Assembly (NCBI GenBank): GCA_035635855.1
Contig: DASQAF010000028.1
Location: 62,001-126,000, forward strand
Length of the DNA: 64,000 bases
Direction of reading: 5' to 3'
From: UBA11740 sp035635855
Lineage (GTDB): Bacteria > Acidobacteriota > Blastocatellia > Pyrinomonadales > Pyrinomonadaceae
In this document: positions 8,424-16,466 of the stretch, one piece after another
How the letters are laid out: each line of letters opens with the position of its first letter
Numbering within the stretch: the first letter of the stretch is position 1
Notes under the pieces: model-generated
Database searches by the model: none
Told to the model about the DNA's origin: nothing
What the model saw: only the letters and a program-made list of their open reading frames with translations
Position numbers and translations under genes: made by a program

Positions 8424-9710
8424 TCAGGCACTAGCAACGCGCAAAGTAGGTTTCGCGTAATGCTGCTTTAGAACGCTAATCGCCAGCTCGGGAGTGATTC
8501 CCGATAGGCACTCTTCTTTAACTTCACGCCAGCAGCGCTCTGTGTTGGCATCAATAATCCCGCCCATGCACGGAGCGCACTCCAGGTTGGACCGCAGCAC
8601 GATATGCCGCTCGCTTTGCGGCGCCAGCAGGTTGGCGTCGGAAGGACCAAAAATCGAAATCACTCGGGCGACCTGAACTGCTTCGGCCAGATGCAGCGTC
8701 GAGGTATCGTTCGTGATACACAACTGACTGGCGCTGAGCAGTGCGGCGGTTTCTCTAAACGTGAACCGGCCGGCAACTGATTTCGCTTTTGTTCCCAGGT
8801 GGCGCGTAATCTGTTCACATACATCCACGTCATCATCGTCACCTGTCAAAACTATCTCAAAGCCTTCGCTGTCTGAGAGGAATTCGCACACCCGCGCATA
8901 GTATTCCGCGGGCCAGCGTCGAGAGTTGATGTGTACTTTTCCTCCGGGATGAATTACCGCCAGCGGTTTTGAGTTGTCAATTCTTTCGCGCCGCAGAGCC
9001 AGCTTCACCGAATCCAAATCAATTTTGGCTACCGGGAATTCATAGGCGCGGCTTTGACCCGAAATTCCCAGCGGCCTCAACAATTCTACATAAGCGATGG
9101 CCCGATGCGTCCGGGCATAATCGACTGCCAGGCGATCTGTAAGCATTCCGTCGCTCGGGCCAAACGACCCGACTCTCCTGCGGACGCTGAGACAGCGCAA
9201 CAGCGCATTGCCAAGGTTCCGATCAAAGTCAGAGAGAGCAAAGTTGATTCCTACGTCATATCTCGAGAACAGGTTTTTCAAAAGCAAGTTCGGGTAATAC
9301 CAGCTCACCGCCAGGACCAGTCCTGCGCTGGGCCGGTTTACAAACTTCGAGATGATCCATTGTCCCGAATAGGCAGAGAGCATGCTGATCGTGTTGAGCC
9401 TCGGGTGATTCTGAAATGCATCTCGCACGTATCCGTGGAGAGTGATTAGATCGATCTTAGCCTTCGGATATTGGTTCTGTAATCCGGCCAGCGCCGGAGT
9501 CAGCATCAGCATGTCCCCGAGCCCTGCCAACTGAATAACAACCATCCGTCTCGGTGTTTGCGTGCGCGAGAGAATATTCAACAGTGAGAGGATCGCGATC
9601 CTGACCGGCCACACAATCGAAAGCAAAGCAACCATGCCGAGCCGTTGGATCGGCCGTCGTTGCCGCCACGCGTAGAACTGCCGGCGCAGGTTGCGAAGCC
9701 TTTGGAACAT
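8424..9710 (-). CDS. Glycosyltransferase family 9 (heptosyltransferase-like)
   Basis: The 428-residue product has the GT9 signature found in ADP-heptose:LPS heptosyltransferases. The first strand is VVIQLAGLGDMLMLTPAL, the central block is AVIHPGGKVHINSRRWPAEY, and the donor-site blocks are CITNDTSTLHLAEA and ISIFGPSDANLLAP. Near the C-terminus it has a cysteine set, CAPCMGG and a later ERC, seen in some family members. An N-terminal basic and hydrophobic stretch (about residues 22-45) precedes the catalytic domain and could bind the membrane. I prefer the ATG at 9710; a TTG three codons earlier is also possible. It lies in the glycan operon. Whether the donor is ADP-heptose is not known. Confidence 0.9.
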   Translation of the reverse strand: MFQRLRNLRRQFYAWRQRRPIQRLGMVALLSIVWPVRIAILSLLNILSRTQTPRRMVVIQLAGLGDMLMLTPALAGLQNQYPKAKIDLITLHGYVRDAFQNHPRLNTISMLSAYSGQWIISKFVNRPSAGLVLAVSWYYPNLLLKNLFSRYDVGINFALSDFDRNLGNALLRCLSVRRRVGSFGPSDGMLTDRLAVDYARTHRAIAYVELLRPLGISGQSRAYEFPVAKIDLDSVKLALRRERIDNSKPLAVIHPGGKVHINSRRWPAEYYARVCEFLSDSEGFEIVLTGDDDDVDVCEQITRHLGTKAKSVAGRFTFRETAALLSASQLCITNDTSTLHLAEAVQVARVISIFGPSDANLLAPQSERHIVLRSNLECAPCMGGIIDANTERCWREVKEECLSGITPELAISVLKQHYAKPTLRVASA

Positions 9711-9751
9711 TGATTTCAATCGGAAGAATAATCAGCCAACAAGGGTGAACG

Positions 9752-10918
9752 CTACACTCCCAAGTTGACCGTCAGCGGCGGGCGGACACTATCGAATCGA
9801 ACCCTTGCCTCGGCCTCGCGGATACCTGAAAGTTCCTCGCGGATCGCTTCCAAATAACCCGAACCAAAGCGCAAGTCTGGCTCGAGATAATTACCTTCGG
9901 CCCATTCATTCCAGGACTTAACAAAAATCAATCGATGATCGCGGTCGCGCGATTGCACGATATCAATGGCCTCGCGAAGATGAGCGCGAAAAAGATCCGG
10001 CGTACTGTCGAGCAGCACAAGTCCCTTTACGCCATGCCGCGGAGTGCTGTCCCAGTTTGGAATAACCGAAGGATAGTGTTTCGGGCCAAATTGAATAGAC
10101 CTGAGAGAGTTGGCTATCAGCGAAGAATAATCCACCGTGAGTGGCAAACGATTATTTAAGTATCTATCAACGGATCGACCACGAAGTGTTTTGACTAGTC
10201 GGGTCAGCTGTCGCTTTGGCAAAGCCTTCACAAAAGTTCCGGGCAGATGGTAAGTGTAACCATCAAAACCAGGAGTCTCTGACCAGAGACAATCCACAAT
10301 CCCGATAAAATAAATTCCTTTGAGGCCGGCTTTGATTGCCAACTCGTTCCACAAATCTGTAAATCTCTGCGGGTCCGGAAGAGAGTCCGGCATGTAGACA
10401 ACAAACACTGGTTTGCCATCCATCTGAATATAGCGTTCGTCACCGAAAGCATCGAGCAGCGCATGGAAATGACGTACGTAATCCTCTTCGCCGGGATACG
10501 TCTGCTCCAAAAGTATTTTATTCGGTTGACCGTTCCAAACTCCGGTCCACGATTCGTTAGCCCACGCGAGACAGAAAGGAAAGTCGGGCTCACGCGACTT
10601 GAGTACTTCCTGGAACGGTCTCTCCAGTAGACGTTTGCCGGCGAACCAATAATGCCAGTAGCAGAAGCCCTCAATCCCATGTTGCCTTGCCAAGTCCGCC
10701 TGCGCCAAGCGTGCTTCAGCAACACGGAGGTCGTAAAAGCCCAGGTCCGCGGGAATGTTGGGTTGATAGTGTCCTTTGAATAATGGACGGGCCTTGGCGA
10801 CGTTGGTCCATTCTGTGAAACCCCTGGACCACCATTCATCGTTCTCCGGGATCGGATGAAACTGGGGAAGGTAAAAGGCAATGCAGCGAGCATCGGCTTG
10901 AGAAATCGACTCAGTCAT
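9752..10918 (-). CDS. WbsX-like / GH99-like glycan-processing protein
   Basis: The 388-residue protein matches the WbsX (GH99-like) family found in O-antigen and capsule loci. It has AFYLPQFHPIPENDEWW near residue 15, then GFTEWTNVAKARPLFKGHYQPN, the FCYWHYWFAGKRLLERP block and KSWNEWAEGNYLEPD near residue 340. The fold resembles GH99 endo-mannosidases, though the family is often labelled glycosyltransferase. Conserved acidic residues in NEWAEGNYLEPD are plausible catalytic groups. No signal peptide is visible, so it probably acts in the cytoplasm. Its ATG overlaps the stop of the upstream GT2 by four bases. Whether it builds or trims the glycan is unsettled. Confidence 0.88.
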   Translation of the reverse strand: MTESISQADARCIAFYLPQFHPIPENDEWWSRGFTEWTNVAKARPLFKGHYQPNIPADLGFYDLRVAEARLAQADLARQHGIEGFCYWHYWFAGKRLLERPFQEVLKSREPDFPFCLAWANESWTGVWNGQPNKILLEQTYPGEEDYVRHFHALLDAFGDERYIQMDGKPVFVVYMPDSLPDPQRFTDLWNELAIKAGLKGIYFIGIVDCLWSETPGFDGYTYHLPGTFVKALPKRQLTRLVKTLRGRSVDRYLNNRLPLTVDYSSLIANSLRSIQFGPKHYPSVIPNWDSTPRHGVKGLVLLDSTPDLFRAHLREAIDIVQSRDRDHRLIFVKSWNEWAEGNYLEPDLRFGSGYLEAIREELSGIREAEARVRFDSVRPPLTVNLGV

Positions 10919-11829
10919 TTGTTTGTGTTGAGAACCAGATTCTTTCGCAGCCGTCGCACTACGTCTGATACAAACGCTCGCGGTCCTTCACTCATTAACT
11001 GCAGAACGTGACGATATGCGTATCTGTGTAATGCATAATCGCGATACTGATCATCGACCAGACGAAGTTTTTCGGAAAGGACTGCATACATCTCTCTGTT
11101 CTTGCTGAAGGCTCTTCGCTGCTTACGTACGGCTTTGAGAAAACCCTTTCTCATTGTCCTGAGATCCAAACACATAGAGTCGGGCCGATATCGATAGAAG
11201 GCGAGTCTTTCGGGAATGTAGAAGAGGGCCGGCTTGGTTACCAGAATCTGCATCCAACAATCCCAGTCCTCATGATTTGGCAAACGCTCATCAAACCTTA
11301 TCTTTCGCTCGGTAAAGAAACGTGCGTCAAGAAGAAAGCAGTGGGCTGGGATCGATAGTCCGTACTCCCACTTCGAGGCCAAATGAACCAACGGTCTTTG
11401 AGCGTCCAATTCGGAACTCGTGGATTGCCAGCCACTCCCGGTAAATAGGGTAGCGTCACTAAGGCGACGTTCATAATTGGTGTAGCTTAGACTCCATTCG
11501 CGAGTGTTGCGCAACGCAGCCACTTGCAGCTCGAACTTCGTTGCCGCAATCCAGTCATCAGCGTCCAGAAACTGAATATAACGGCCCTTTGCTTCATCGA
11601 GCCCACGATTTCTGGCAGCTGCCAATCCCCTATTTGGTTGGCTGATGCATCGTATTCGCGAATCACTCCCCGCAAAGGAAAGCGCCAACGACTGCGTCTG
11701 ATCCGTCGAGCCGTCATTGATGATTATGCATTCCCAATCGGTGAAGGTTTGCTGAAGGACGCTTTGCACACTCTCAGTCAGGTACTCGGCCTGGTTGTAA
11801 CAGGGAATGATGACTGAAATTTCCGGCAT
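10915..11829 (-). CDS. Glycosyltransferase family 2
   Basis: The 304-residue protein is a GT-A inverting transferase. It has ISVIIPCYNQAEYLTESV at the N-terminus, IIINDGSTDQT near residue 36 and the DxD-type metal site in FLDADDWI near residue 90, followed by the conserved NRGLAAARNRGLDEAKG block. Positively charged residues dominate the last 80 positions. The ATG at 11829 follows the upstream methyltransferase gene by 36 bases. The end overlaps the next start (ATGA). It probably extends a lipid-linked oligosaccharide at the inner membrane. The sugar is unknown. Confidence 0.92.
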   Translation of the reverse strand: MPEISVIIPCYNQAEYLTESVQSVLQQTFTDWECIIINDGSTDQTQSLALSFAGSDSRIRCISQPNRGLAAARNRGLDEAKGRYIQFLDADDWIAATKFELQVAALRNTREWSLSYTNYERRLSDATLFTGSGWQSTSSELDAQRPLVHLASKWEYGLSIPAHCFLLDARFFTERKIRFDERLPNHEDWDCWMQILVTKPALFYIPERLAFYRYRPDSMCLDLRTMRKGFLKAVRKQRRAFSKNREMYAVLSEKLRLVDDQYRDYALHRYAYRHVLQLMSEGPRAFVSDVVRRLRKNLVLNTNK

Positions 11830-11865
11830 GAAAATATAAGTGGCGTTTAAGACGCGGTGAGTCCC

Positions 11866-12639
11866 CTAGAGAGAATCTCCGTCACGAGCATCTCGGCTCA
11901 GCAGGATCACCTGATAAATGGCGCGATGGTAGCGAAGTTTCTCCTGCAGGCCGAGGTAGCGAAGCCTGGTGTTTCGCGCCGCAATGCGACTGAGCCAGTC
12001 AAACGGAAAATCGGGAAGAAAAACCCGGTCTCTCGCGACCACCCGAAACTGAACCGATTCGCACAGCCGACGCATTTCCGTTTCGGTAATCCATTCTTCG
12101 ACGGGTTGTCCCGGTTCTCCCATGCTACTCCACAGTTTCCACAATTCACCTCGCGGAGTAGTCAGGATGGCAAAGCCGCCCGGCTTCAGCAATCGGTAGA
12201 TGTCACGAAGAAATGATTCTTTTTGACCTTGTACGATGTGTTCGATAACTTCGGACGATACAATCAGATCGAATTGAGCTTCGAGACCTTCCGAAATCAG
12301 ATCGACGGTCTCGGCCAGACGAGTATTGAGGTTTGGAAACAAGACTTTGGCCCGCTCAATCGCCGCTGGAACGGGATCGATGCCGAGCACCGTACCATAA
12401 TCCGAGAGTATGGAAGTTAACCAACCGCGCCCGCAGCCGAGATCCAAGATTCTAAGATTGGGGTCGTCAGCTTGCTGCGGCGTTACAAATTCGTCGATAA
12501 GCCTGGTGATGGCTTGCGCGCGCAGCTTCTCATCTTCGTTTGGCTGGGCGCTCCCCCACGCCTCGCTACTCCAAAACCGGGAATAGAATTCATTTACCAC
12601 CGCCGGATCTGGATGAAGATGGCTAGACAAGTTTGGCAC
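11866..12639 (-). CDS. SAM-dependent methyltransferase (class I, UbiE/type 11-like)
   Basis: The 257-residue protein has the SAM-binding motif ILDLGCGRGWLTS near residue 63, VLGIDPVPAAIERA as the acidic second strand, and the post-motif block YRLLKPGGFAILTTPRGELW. These are marks of small-molecule methyltransferases. In a polysaccharide operon it may methylate a sugar, or cap the chain end as in some ABC-exported O-antigens. The neighbouring Wzt-type ATPase with a glycan-binding tail makes chain-end capping plausible (inference). It starts at GTG 12639, inside the last 17 bases of the ATPase gene. Confidence 0.88.
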   Translation of the reverse strand: MPNLSSHLHPDPAVVNEFYSRFWSSEAWGSAQPNEDEKLRAQAITRLIDEFVTPQQADDPNLRILDLGCGRGWLTSILSDYGTVLGIDPVPAAIERAKVLFPNLNTRLAETVDLISEGLEAQFDLIVSSEVIEHIVQGQKESFLRDIYRLLKPGGFAILTTPRGELWKLWSSMGEPGQPVEEWITETEMRRLCESVQFRVVARDRVFLPDFPFDWLSRIAARNTRLRYLGLQEKLRYHRAIYQVILLSRDARDGDSL

Positions 12640-13933
12640 TCGTTTCGATCAGCTTCCACTTGCTGGGGAAAAAGACTAAACCGTATGCTTGATTCATCGG
12701 CATGCCTGATTGCAAGACATCGGCTTCTCGCACGTCGAAGTATGCAGCGCCGGATAGCTTGTCATAGTGCCGGTTCAGCATGTCCGCGAGCAGCAGATCG
12801 ACAAAGTAACGTCCCGGCAAAAGGTTCAGAGAACTTATTTGGCATTCAATTTTACTGGCCGAAGATATTGCCGGCAGTTGGTATCCAGCCTCGCGGTTGG
12901 CAATATGGCAAATGAGCTGATCCGCCGGCGTGCGGAACCGGATTCCGATCCATGGTTGCAAAATTGGGCTCTCAACTGTAATCCCAAGCTTGACTGTGAA
13001 TTCGTCGCCGGCGCGGAAATCGCTGGCCGGCTCTCCGTCTCGATTCAACATTTGAATGCTGGAGAACCAGGCACTCGACTTGGGATTCTTCCTGGGGTGA
13101 TGGCTGAGATCCTCTGAGTCGTTGAGTTGGTACTTGCTGAGATAATCCGAAATCACATTAGCCGTAGGGCCGTTGGACGACACTCGACCTTCATCCAGCA
13201 GCAAGGCCCGATTACACAATGACTCAACCAGGGCCAAGTTATGTGAAACCAGCAATACCGTGCGCCCGGAGTCGGCGACTGATTGCATTGAGCCTACACA
13301 CTTTTTCTGAAAATCAATGTCCCCAACAGCAAGCACTTCGTCCACCAACAGAATCTCCGGATCAAGATGAGCGGCGACGGCGAACGCCAGGCGGACGTAC
13401 ATCCCGCTGGAATAGTGCTTTACCGGCGTGTCGATAAATTGTTCAACTTCGGCAAAGGCTACGATCTCATCGAACCTCCTGCGGATTTCGGCGTGCTTCA
13501 TGCCCAGAATCGAGCCGTTGAGGAGAATGTTCTCGCGTCCGGTGAGTTCCGGCTGAAAACCAGTGCCGACTTCCAGAAGTGATGCAACCCGGCCGTGGAT
13601 GTCGGCGTAGCCCTCTGTCGGCTCGGTGATTCGCGACAGGATCTTTAGCAGAGTGCTCTTACCGGCGCCGTTGCGGCCGATAATGCCGAGAACATCCCCA
13701 CGTTTGACTTCAAACGAGACGTCCTTCAGAGCCCAAAACGCCCCAGATTTCGAATTGCGAATCGCGGATTGCGAATTTCCGTTGCCGTTGCGAGTTAGTA
13801 AATGCTGCGCCGCGCGGAAGGGAGCTGTAGCCGTCTGCGTGAGCTTCTCTTTCAGGGTCTTATACGCTTGCTGGTTAGCGCCGATGCGGTAGCGCTTGCC
13901 TAACCCCTCAACTGTGATTGCAATTTCACTCAT
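12623..13933 (-). CDS. Polysaccharide ABC exporter ATPase, Wzt type with C-terminal glycan-binding domain
   Basis: The 436-residue protein has an ABC nucleotide-binding domain: Walker A GRNGAGKST at 86-94, signature YSSGM at 174-178, Walker B ILLVDE at 194-199 and a switch histidine in LLVSHN. After about residue 285 comes a beta-rich extension like the Wzt C-terminal domain, which in known O-antigen exporters recognises the modified chain end. It pairs with the permease encoded just upstream (51-base gap) to flip the finished polymer across the inner membrane. A low-complexity insert around residues 48-66 (NGNGNSQSAIRNS) interrupts the usual N-terminal region and is encoded by a simple repeat of a kind seen near other junctions here. 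The ATG at 13933 is clear. Confidence 0.93.
   Translation of the reverse strand: MSEIAITVEGLGKRYRIGANQQAYKTLKEKLTQTATAPFRAAQHLLTRNGNGNSQSAIRNSKSGAFWALKDVSFEVKRGDVLGIIGRNGAGKSTLLKILSRITEPTEGYADIHGRVASLLEVGTGFQPELTGRENILLNGSILGMKHAEIRRRFDEIVAFAEVEQFIDTPVKHYSSGMYVRLAFAVAAHLDPEILLVDEVLAVGDIDFQKKCVGSMQSVADSGRTVLLVSHNLALVESLCNRALLLDEGRVSSNGPTANVISDYLSKYQLNDSEDLSHHPRKNPKSSAWFSSIQMLNRDGEPASDFRAGDEFTVKLGITVESPILQPWIGIRFRTPADQLICHIANREAGYQLPAISSASKIECQISSLNLLPGRYFVDLLLADMLNRHYDKLSGAAYFDVREADVLQSGMPMNQAYGLVFFPSKWKLIETSAKLV
13752..13790. repeat. Simple AATTCGC/GATTGCG-type repeat inside the Wzt-type gene
   Basis: A run of imperfect copies of GAATTGCGAATCGCGGATTGCGAA lies within the coding sequence and adds a polar insert (SQSAIRNS) to the ATPase without breaking the frame. 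Similar short units occur at 14808-14837 and 16352-16372, so this is one of a small set of related simple repeats at gene edges in this operon. Confidence 0.6.
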
Positions 13934-13984
13934 CTATTTGAGGATAAGAACGGATTCAGAAACTGGTAAGACGGCCTCGGGAAA

Positions 13985-14842
13985 CTAGACTATGTCGGCG
14001 AAGGTCTTTTCCATTCGTCGGAAATAAAAGGCGCCGGTGATCAAAATTACGATTGCCGCCGAAGCGGAGATGGCGATGATCGGACCGGGCGCGCTGTTGC
14101 TGCGCAAAAGGGCCCAGCGAAAACCTTCGACTACGCCGACCATCGGATTCAATCCATAAAGGCTGCGCCAGGGTTGATGCAGCAAACTGCTGGGATAAGC
14201 GATCGGAGTGGCCAGCAACCAGAACTGCGTGATAAAGGGGACGACGTAACGTACGTCGCGATACTCGACGTTCAGCGCCGAGAGCCATAAGCCGACACCA
14301 AGTGAAGTGACCAGGGCCAGCAACAGAAACAGCGGCAACCAAATCACGTTGAGCGTAGGAACCAATCCGTAATAGAGCATCATGGCCAGCATCACCAGAA
14401 ACGCGATCGCAAAATCGACGATGCCAGAGAACACGGAAGCGAGCGGAATGATCAGCCGCGGGAAATAGACTTTGCTGATCAGCATCCCACTGCCGACCAG
14501 ACTGTTCGATGACTGGCTCAGGCCGTTGGCGAAAAAAGTCCACGGCACCAAGGCCGCAAAACTGAATATGGGATACGGAATTCCGTCCGAAGGGACCTTG
14601 GCGAGATGTCCAAAGAAGATGCTGAAGACAACCATGGTCAGGAACGGCTGAATGATGGCCCAACTGGCGCCCAGCGCCGTTTGCTTGTAACGGACTTTGA
14701 CATCGCGCCAAACAAGGAAGTAGAGCAGTTCGCGATACTCCCAAAGCTCACCCAGTTTGAGTGGCACCCAACCCTTTGAGGGCGCGATGCGGAGTGTCGG
14801 CACAGCGGATGGCGGATGGCGGATGGCGGATTCGGAATTCAT
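13985..14842 (-). CDS. Polysaccharide ABC exporter permease, Wzm/TagG type
   Basis: The 285-residue protein is an ABC-2 family permease with about six membrane spans. It has the conserved cytoplasmic start WEYRELLYFLVWRDVKVRYKQ near residue 35, ALGASWAIIQP before the first span, and the C-terminal GLNPMVGVVEGFRWALL block. It forms the channel that moves undecaprenyl-linked polymer across the inner membrane together with the Wzt-type ATPase. The first 16 residues (MNSESAIRHPPSAVPT) come from a GGATGGC tandem repeat, so the original start may have been replaced by repeat sequence. The ATG at 14842 remains the only suitable start. A long frame overlapping it is a shadow. Confidence 0.92.
   Translation of the reverse strand: MNSESAIRHPPSAVPTLRIAPSKGWVPLKLGELWEYRELLYFLVWRDVKVRYKQTALGASWAIIQPFLTMVVFSIFFGHLAKVPSDGIPYPIFSFAALVPWTFFANGLSQSSNSLVGSGMLISKVYFPRLIIPLASVFSGIVDFAIAFLVMLAMMLYYGLVPTLNVIWLPLFLLLALVTSLGVGLWLSALNVEYRDVRYVVPFITQFWLLATPIAYPSSLLHQPWRSLYGLNPMVGVVEGFRWALLRSNSAPGPIIAISASAAIVILITGAFYFRRMEKTFADIV
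14808..14837. repeat. GGATGGC tandem repeat at the permease start
   Basis: Three to four copies of GGATGGC(GGA) run into GGATTCGGAATTC directly before and within the first codons of the ABC permease. The repeat encodes the N-terminal SESAIRHPPSA segment. It belongs with the other AAT/GGAT-rich units in this operon. Confidence 0.7.
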
Positions 14843-15106
14843 CTGTGAAGGCTAAGAGTTAAGGGCAAACGGCTAAGGCCGAAGAGCTTGCAGTAGAGCT
14901 GCTCTCCGACGTCTGATCTCTAATCTCTGACCTCTGACTTCTGGTATCATTTGCTTGCAGGTTGAAGCAACAGATCTTTGACTTCTGGCTTCTGGTTTGA
15001 AGGCAAAAAAGGTAAATCGCAAGGGGCTAAGCGCCGGGCGCGAAGAATGGTTGGCCGCACCCTCCGCGTACCTGGCTCGTAGCCCCTTGCGATTTGCCTC
15101 TTGCCC
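14843..15106. repeat. Repeat-filled spacer between aminotransferase and permease genes
   Basis: This 264-base spacer has no gene. It holds imperfect direct repeats of CTAAG/TAAGGGC units (14851-14890), then runs of CTCTGACTTCTGG-like units (14915-14995), and finally the inverted repeat described separately. Similar CTAAGGGCTAAG units occur on the other side of the aminotransferase gene (16389-16420). Confidence 0.6.
15014..15095. repeat. Inverted repeat with 16-bp perfect arms
   Basis: AAATCGCAAGGGGCTA at 15014-15029 is exactly complementary to TAGCCCCTTGCGATTT at 15080-15095. The pairing extends outward with mismatches (GGT against GCC, then A-rich against T-rich). The 50-base middle contains GC-rich sequence. 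It sits just after the stop of the aminotransferase gene. It could be a transcript-stabilising hairpin or the remnant of a small mobile repeat; no T-run marks it as a terminator. Confidence 0.75.
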
Positions 15107-16351
15107 TCAAGCGGTAAGCGGTAAGCGGCGAGCGGGTTCTACCTCTTCCCGGTTTGCGTTTACCACGGTCCCCTTTCCGCTTTGCGCTTTGTCGCGCTTT
15201 GCCCTCAGCGTCCCCTGCACTGCTTCAATCACCCGTGACACTTCAGCGTCAGTTAATTTCGCTGAGAGCGGCAGACTGACTGTTTGCCGCCCCGTGCGCA
15301 TTGCGTGGGGATAATGTTCCGGCTGCCAACCGAATTTGTCCTGATACACCGGATGTTCCGGGATGCTCAGGTAATGGACGCCGACGCCGATATTGTTGGC
15401 CGTCATCGCGTCGAGAAATTCATCGCGCGTCACCTCAGCGACCGCTTCGTCAATCAGGATGGTGTACAAGTGATAAGCATGACGCGTGTCTGGCTCAGGG
15501 TCAGCCGGCAACGTCACGGGCCAACCAGCGAAGGCTTCGTTGTATTGCTGCCAAATCTCTTCGCGGCGGCGCCAGTTTGATTCGACGCGTCGAAGCTGAT
15601 GGATGCCCAGCGCGGCCTGTAAATCCATCATGTTGCATTTGAAGCCGGTCTCGACGACGTAATAGTGTTTGTAGCCTTCATCGCTGAAACGTTTCCAGGC
15701 GTCTTTGCTCATGCCGTGCAGCGCCAGCATTTTGATGCGCGCGAGATCGTCTTCATTGCGTGTCAGCACCATGCCGCCTTCGCCGGTGGTGACATTCTTG
15801 GTGGCATAGAAACTAAAGCAACCGAAGTCGCCGAACGTGCCGGCTTTGCGGCCGTGATATTCCGTCTCGATGGCGTGGGCGCAGTCTTCAATTATTTTCA
15901 GTCCGTGACGCGCGGCGATTTCCATGAGAGCGTTCATGTTCGCGGCGCGTCCGGCAAAATGAACCGGCAGAATAGCTTTGGTCTTGGGCGTGATGCGAGC
16001 TTCGACTTCGGCTGCGTTGATATTCATTGTCAACGGATCGACGTCGGCGAGTACCGGCGTTGCGCCCGCGTGGACGATCGCATTGACCGTGGCGCAGAAG
16101 GTCATCGGCGTGGTGATTACTTCGTCACCCTCACCTATGCCTGCAGCCAGGACGCTCAGGTGCATGGCGGCGGTGCAGGAGCTGACGCCTGCAGTAAAAG
16201 CCTGGCCCTTATACAACGCGAATTCCTTCTCGAATTGGGCTACGCGCGGCCCCGTGCCAATCCACCCCGATTCGAGACAGCGCACGACCTCGTCAATCTC
16301 GTCCTGTTCGATCTTCGGCGCACCGAAAACTATGAAGTCGGAGGGGGACAT
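15107..16351 (-). CDS. DegT/DnrJ/EryC1/StrS family sugar aminotransferase
   Basis: The 414-residue protein is a PLP-dependent sugar aminotransferase. It has GTGPRVAQFEKEFA near 33, the VTTPMTFCATVNAI region after 78, IIEDCAHAIE with the PLP-contacting Asp156, and FSFYATKNVTTGEGG with Lys185 as the Schiff-base lysine. It converts a keto nucleotide sugar to an amino sugar that feeds the glycan assembled by this operon. The family length is usually 370-390, and the last 30 residues (after LRAKRDKAQ) are encoded by repeat-like GCGGTAAGCGGTAAGCGG sequence, so the original stop seems to have been lost. The ATG at 16351 is directly before SPSDFIVFGAPKIE, a typical start. The keto-sugar substrate is unknown. 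Confidence 0.93.
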   Translation of the reverse strand: MSPSDFIVFGAPKIEQDEIDEVVRCLESGWIGTGPRVAQFEKEFALYKGQAFTAGVSSCTAAMHLSVLAAGIGEGDEVITTPMTFCATVNAIVHAGATPVLADVDPLTMNINAAEVEARITPKTKAILPVHFAGRAANMNALMEIAARHGLKIIEDCAHAIETEYHGRKAGTFGDFGCFSFYATKNVTTGEGGMVLTRNEDDLARIKMLALHGMSKDAWKRFSDEGYKHYYVVETGFKCNMMDLQAALGIHQLRRVESNWRRREEIWQQYNEAFAGWPVTLPADPEPDTRHAYHLYTILIDEAVAEVTRDEFLDAMTANNIGVGVHYLSIPEHPVYQDKFGWQPEHYPHAMRTGRQTVSLPLSAKLTDAEVSRVIEAVQGTLRAKRDKAQSGKGTVVNANREEVEPARRLPLTA

Positions 16352-16466
16352 ACAATTACGAATTGCGAATTTAAGAGCCGAGGCTCGGACCTAAGGGCTA
16401 AGAACGAAGAGCTAAAGAGGAAAAGGACTTTGCCCTTTCTCCTTGCCCTTCTCCCATAGCTCGTTC
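16352..16466. repeat. Repeat-containing spacer upstream of the aminotransferase gene
   Basis: The 115-base gap between the Wzc-type and aminotransferase genes has GAATTGCGAATTT next to the start codon, then CTAAGGGCTAAGAACGAAGAGCTAAAG at 16391-16417 and a CCCTTTCTCCTTGCCCTTCTC tract. The CTAAG units match those on the far side of the aminotransferase gene. Confidence 0.55.

Noticed and set aside
13956..14744. Long minus-strand frame of 262 codons overlapping the ABC permease
   Set aside because: Same strand but another frame; lacks membrane spans and family blocks, while the chosen frame has all permease features.
15665..16459. Plus-strand frame of 264 codons
   Set aside because: Opposite strand of the DegT-type aminotransferase, which has complete motifs including the PLP lysine.
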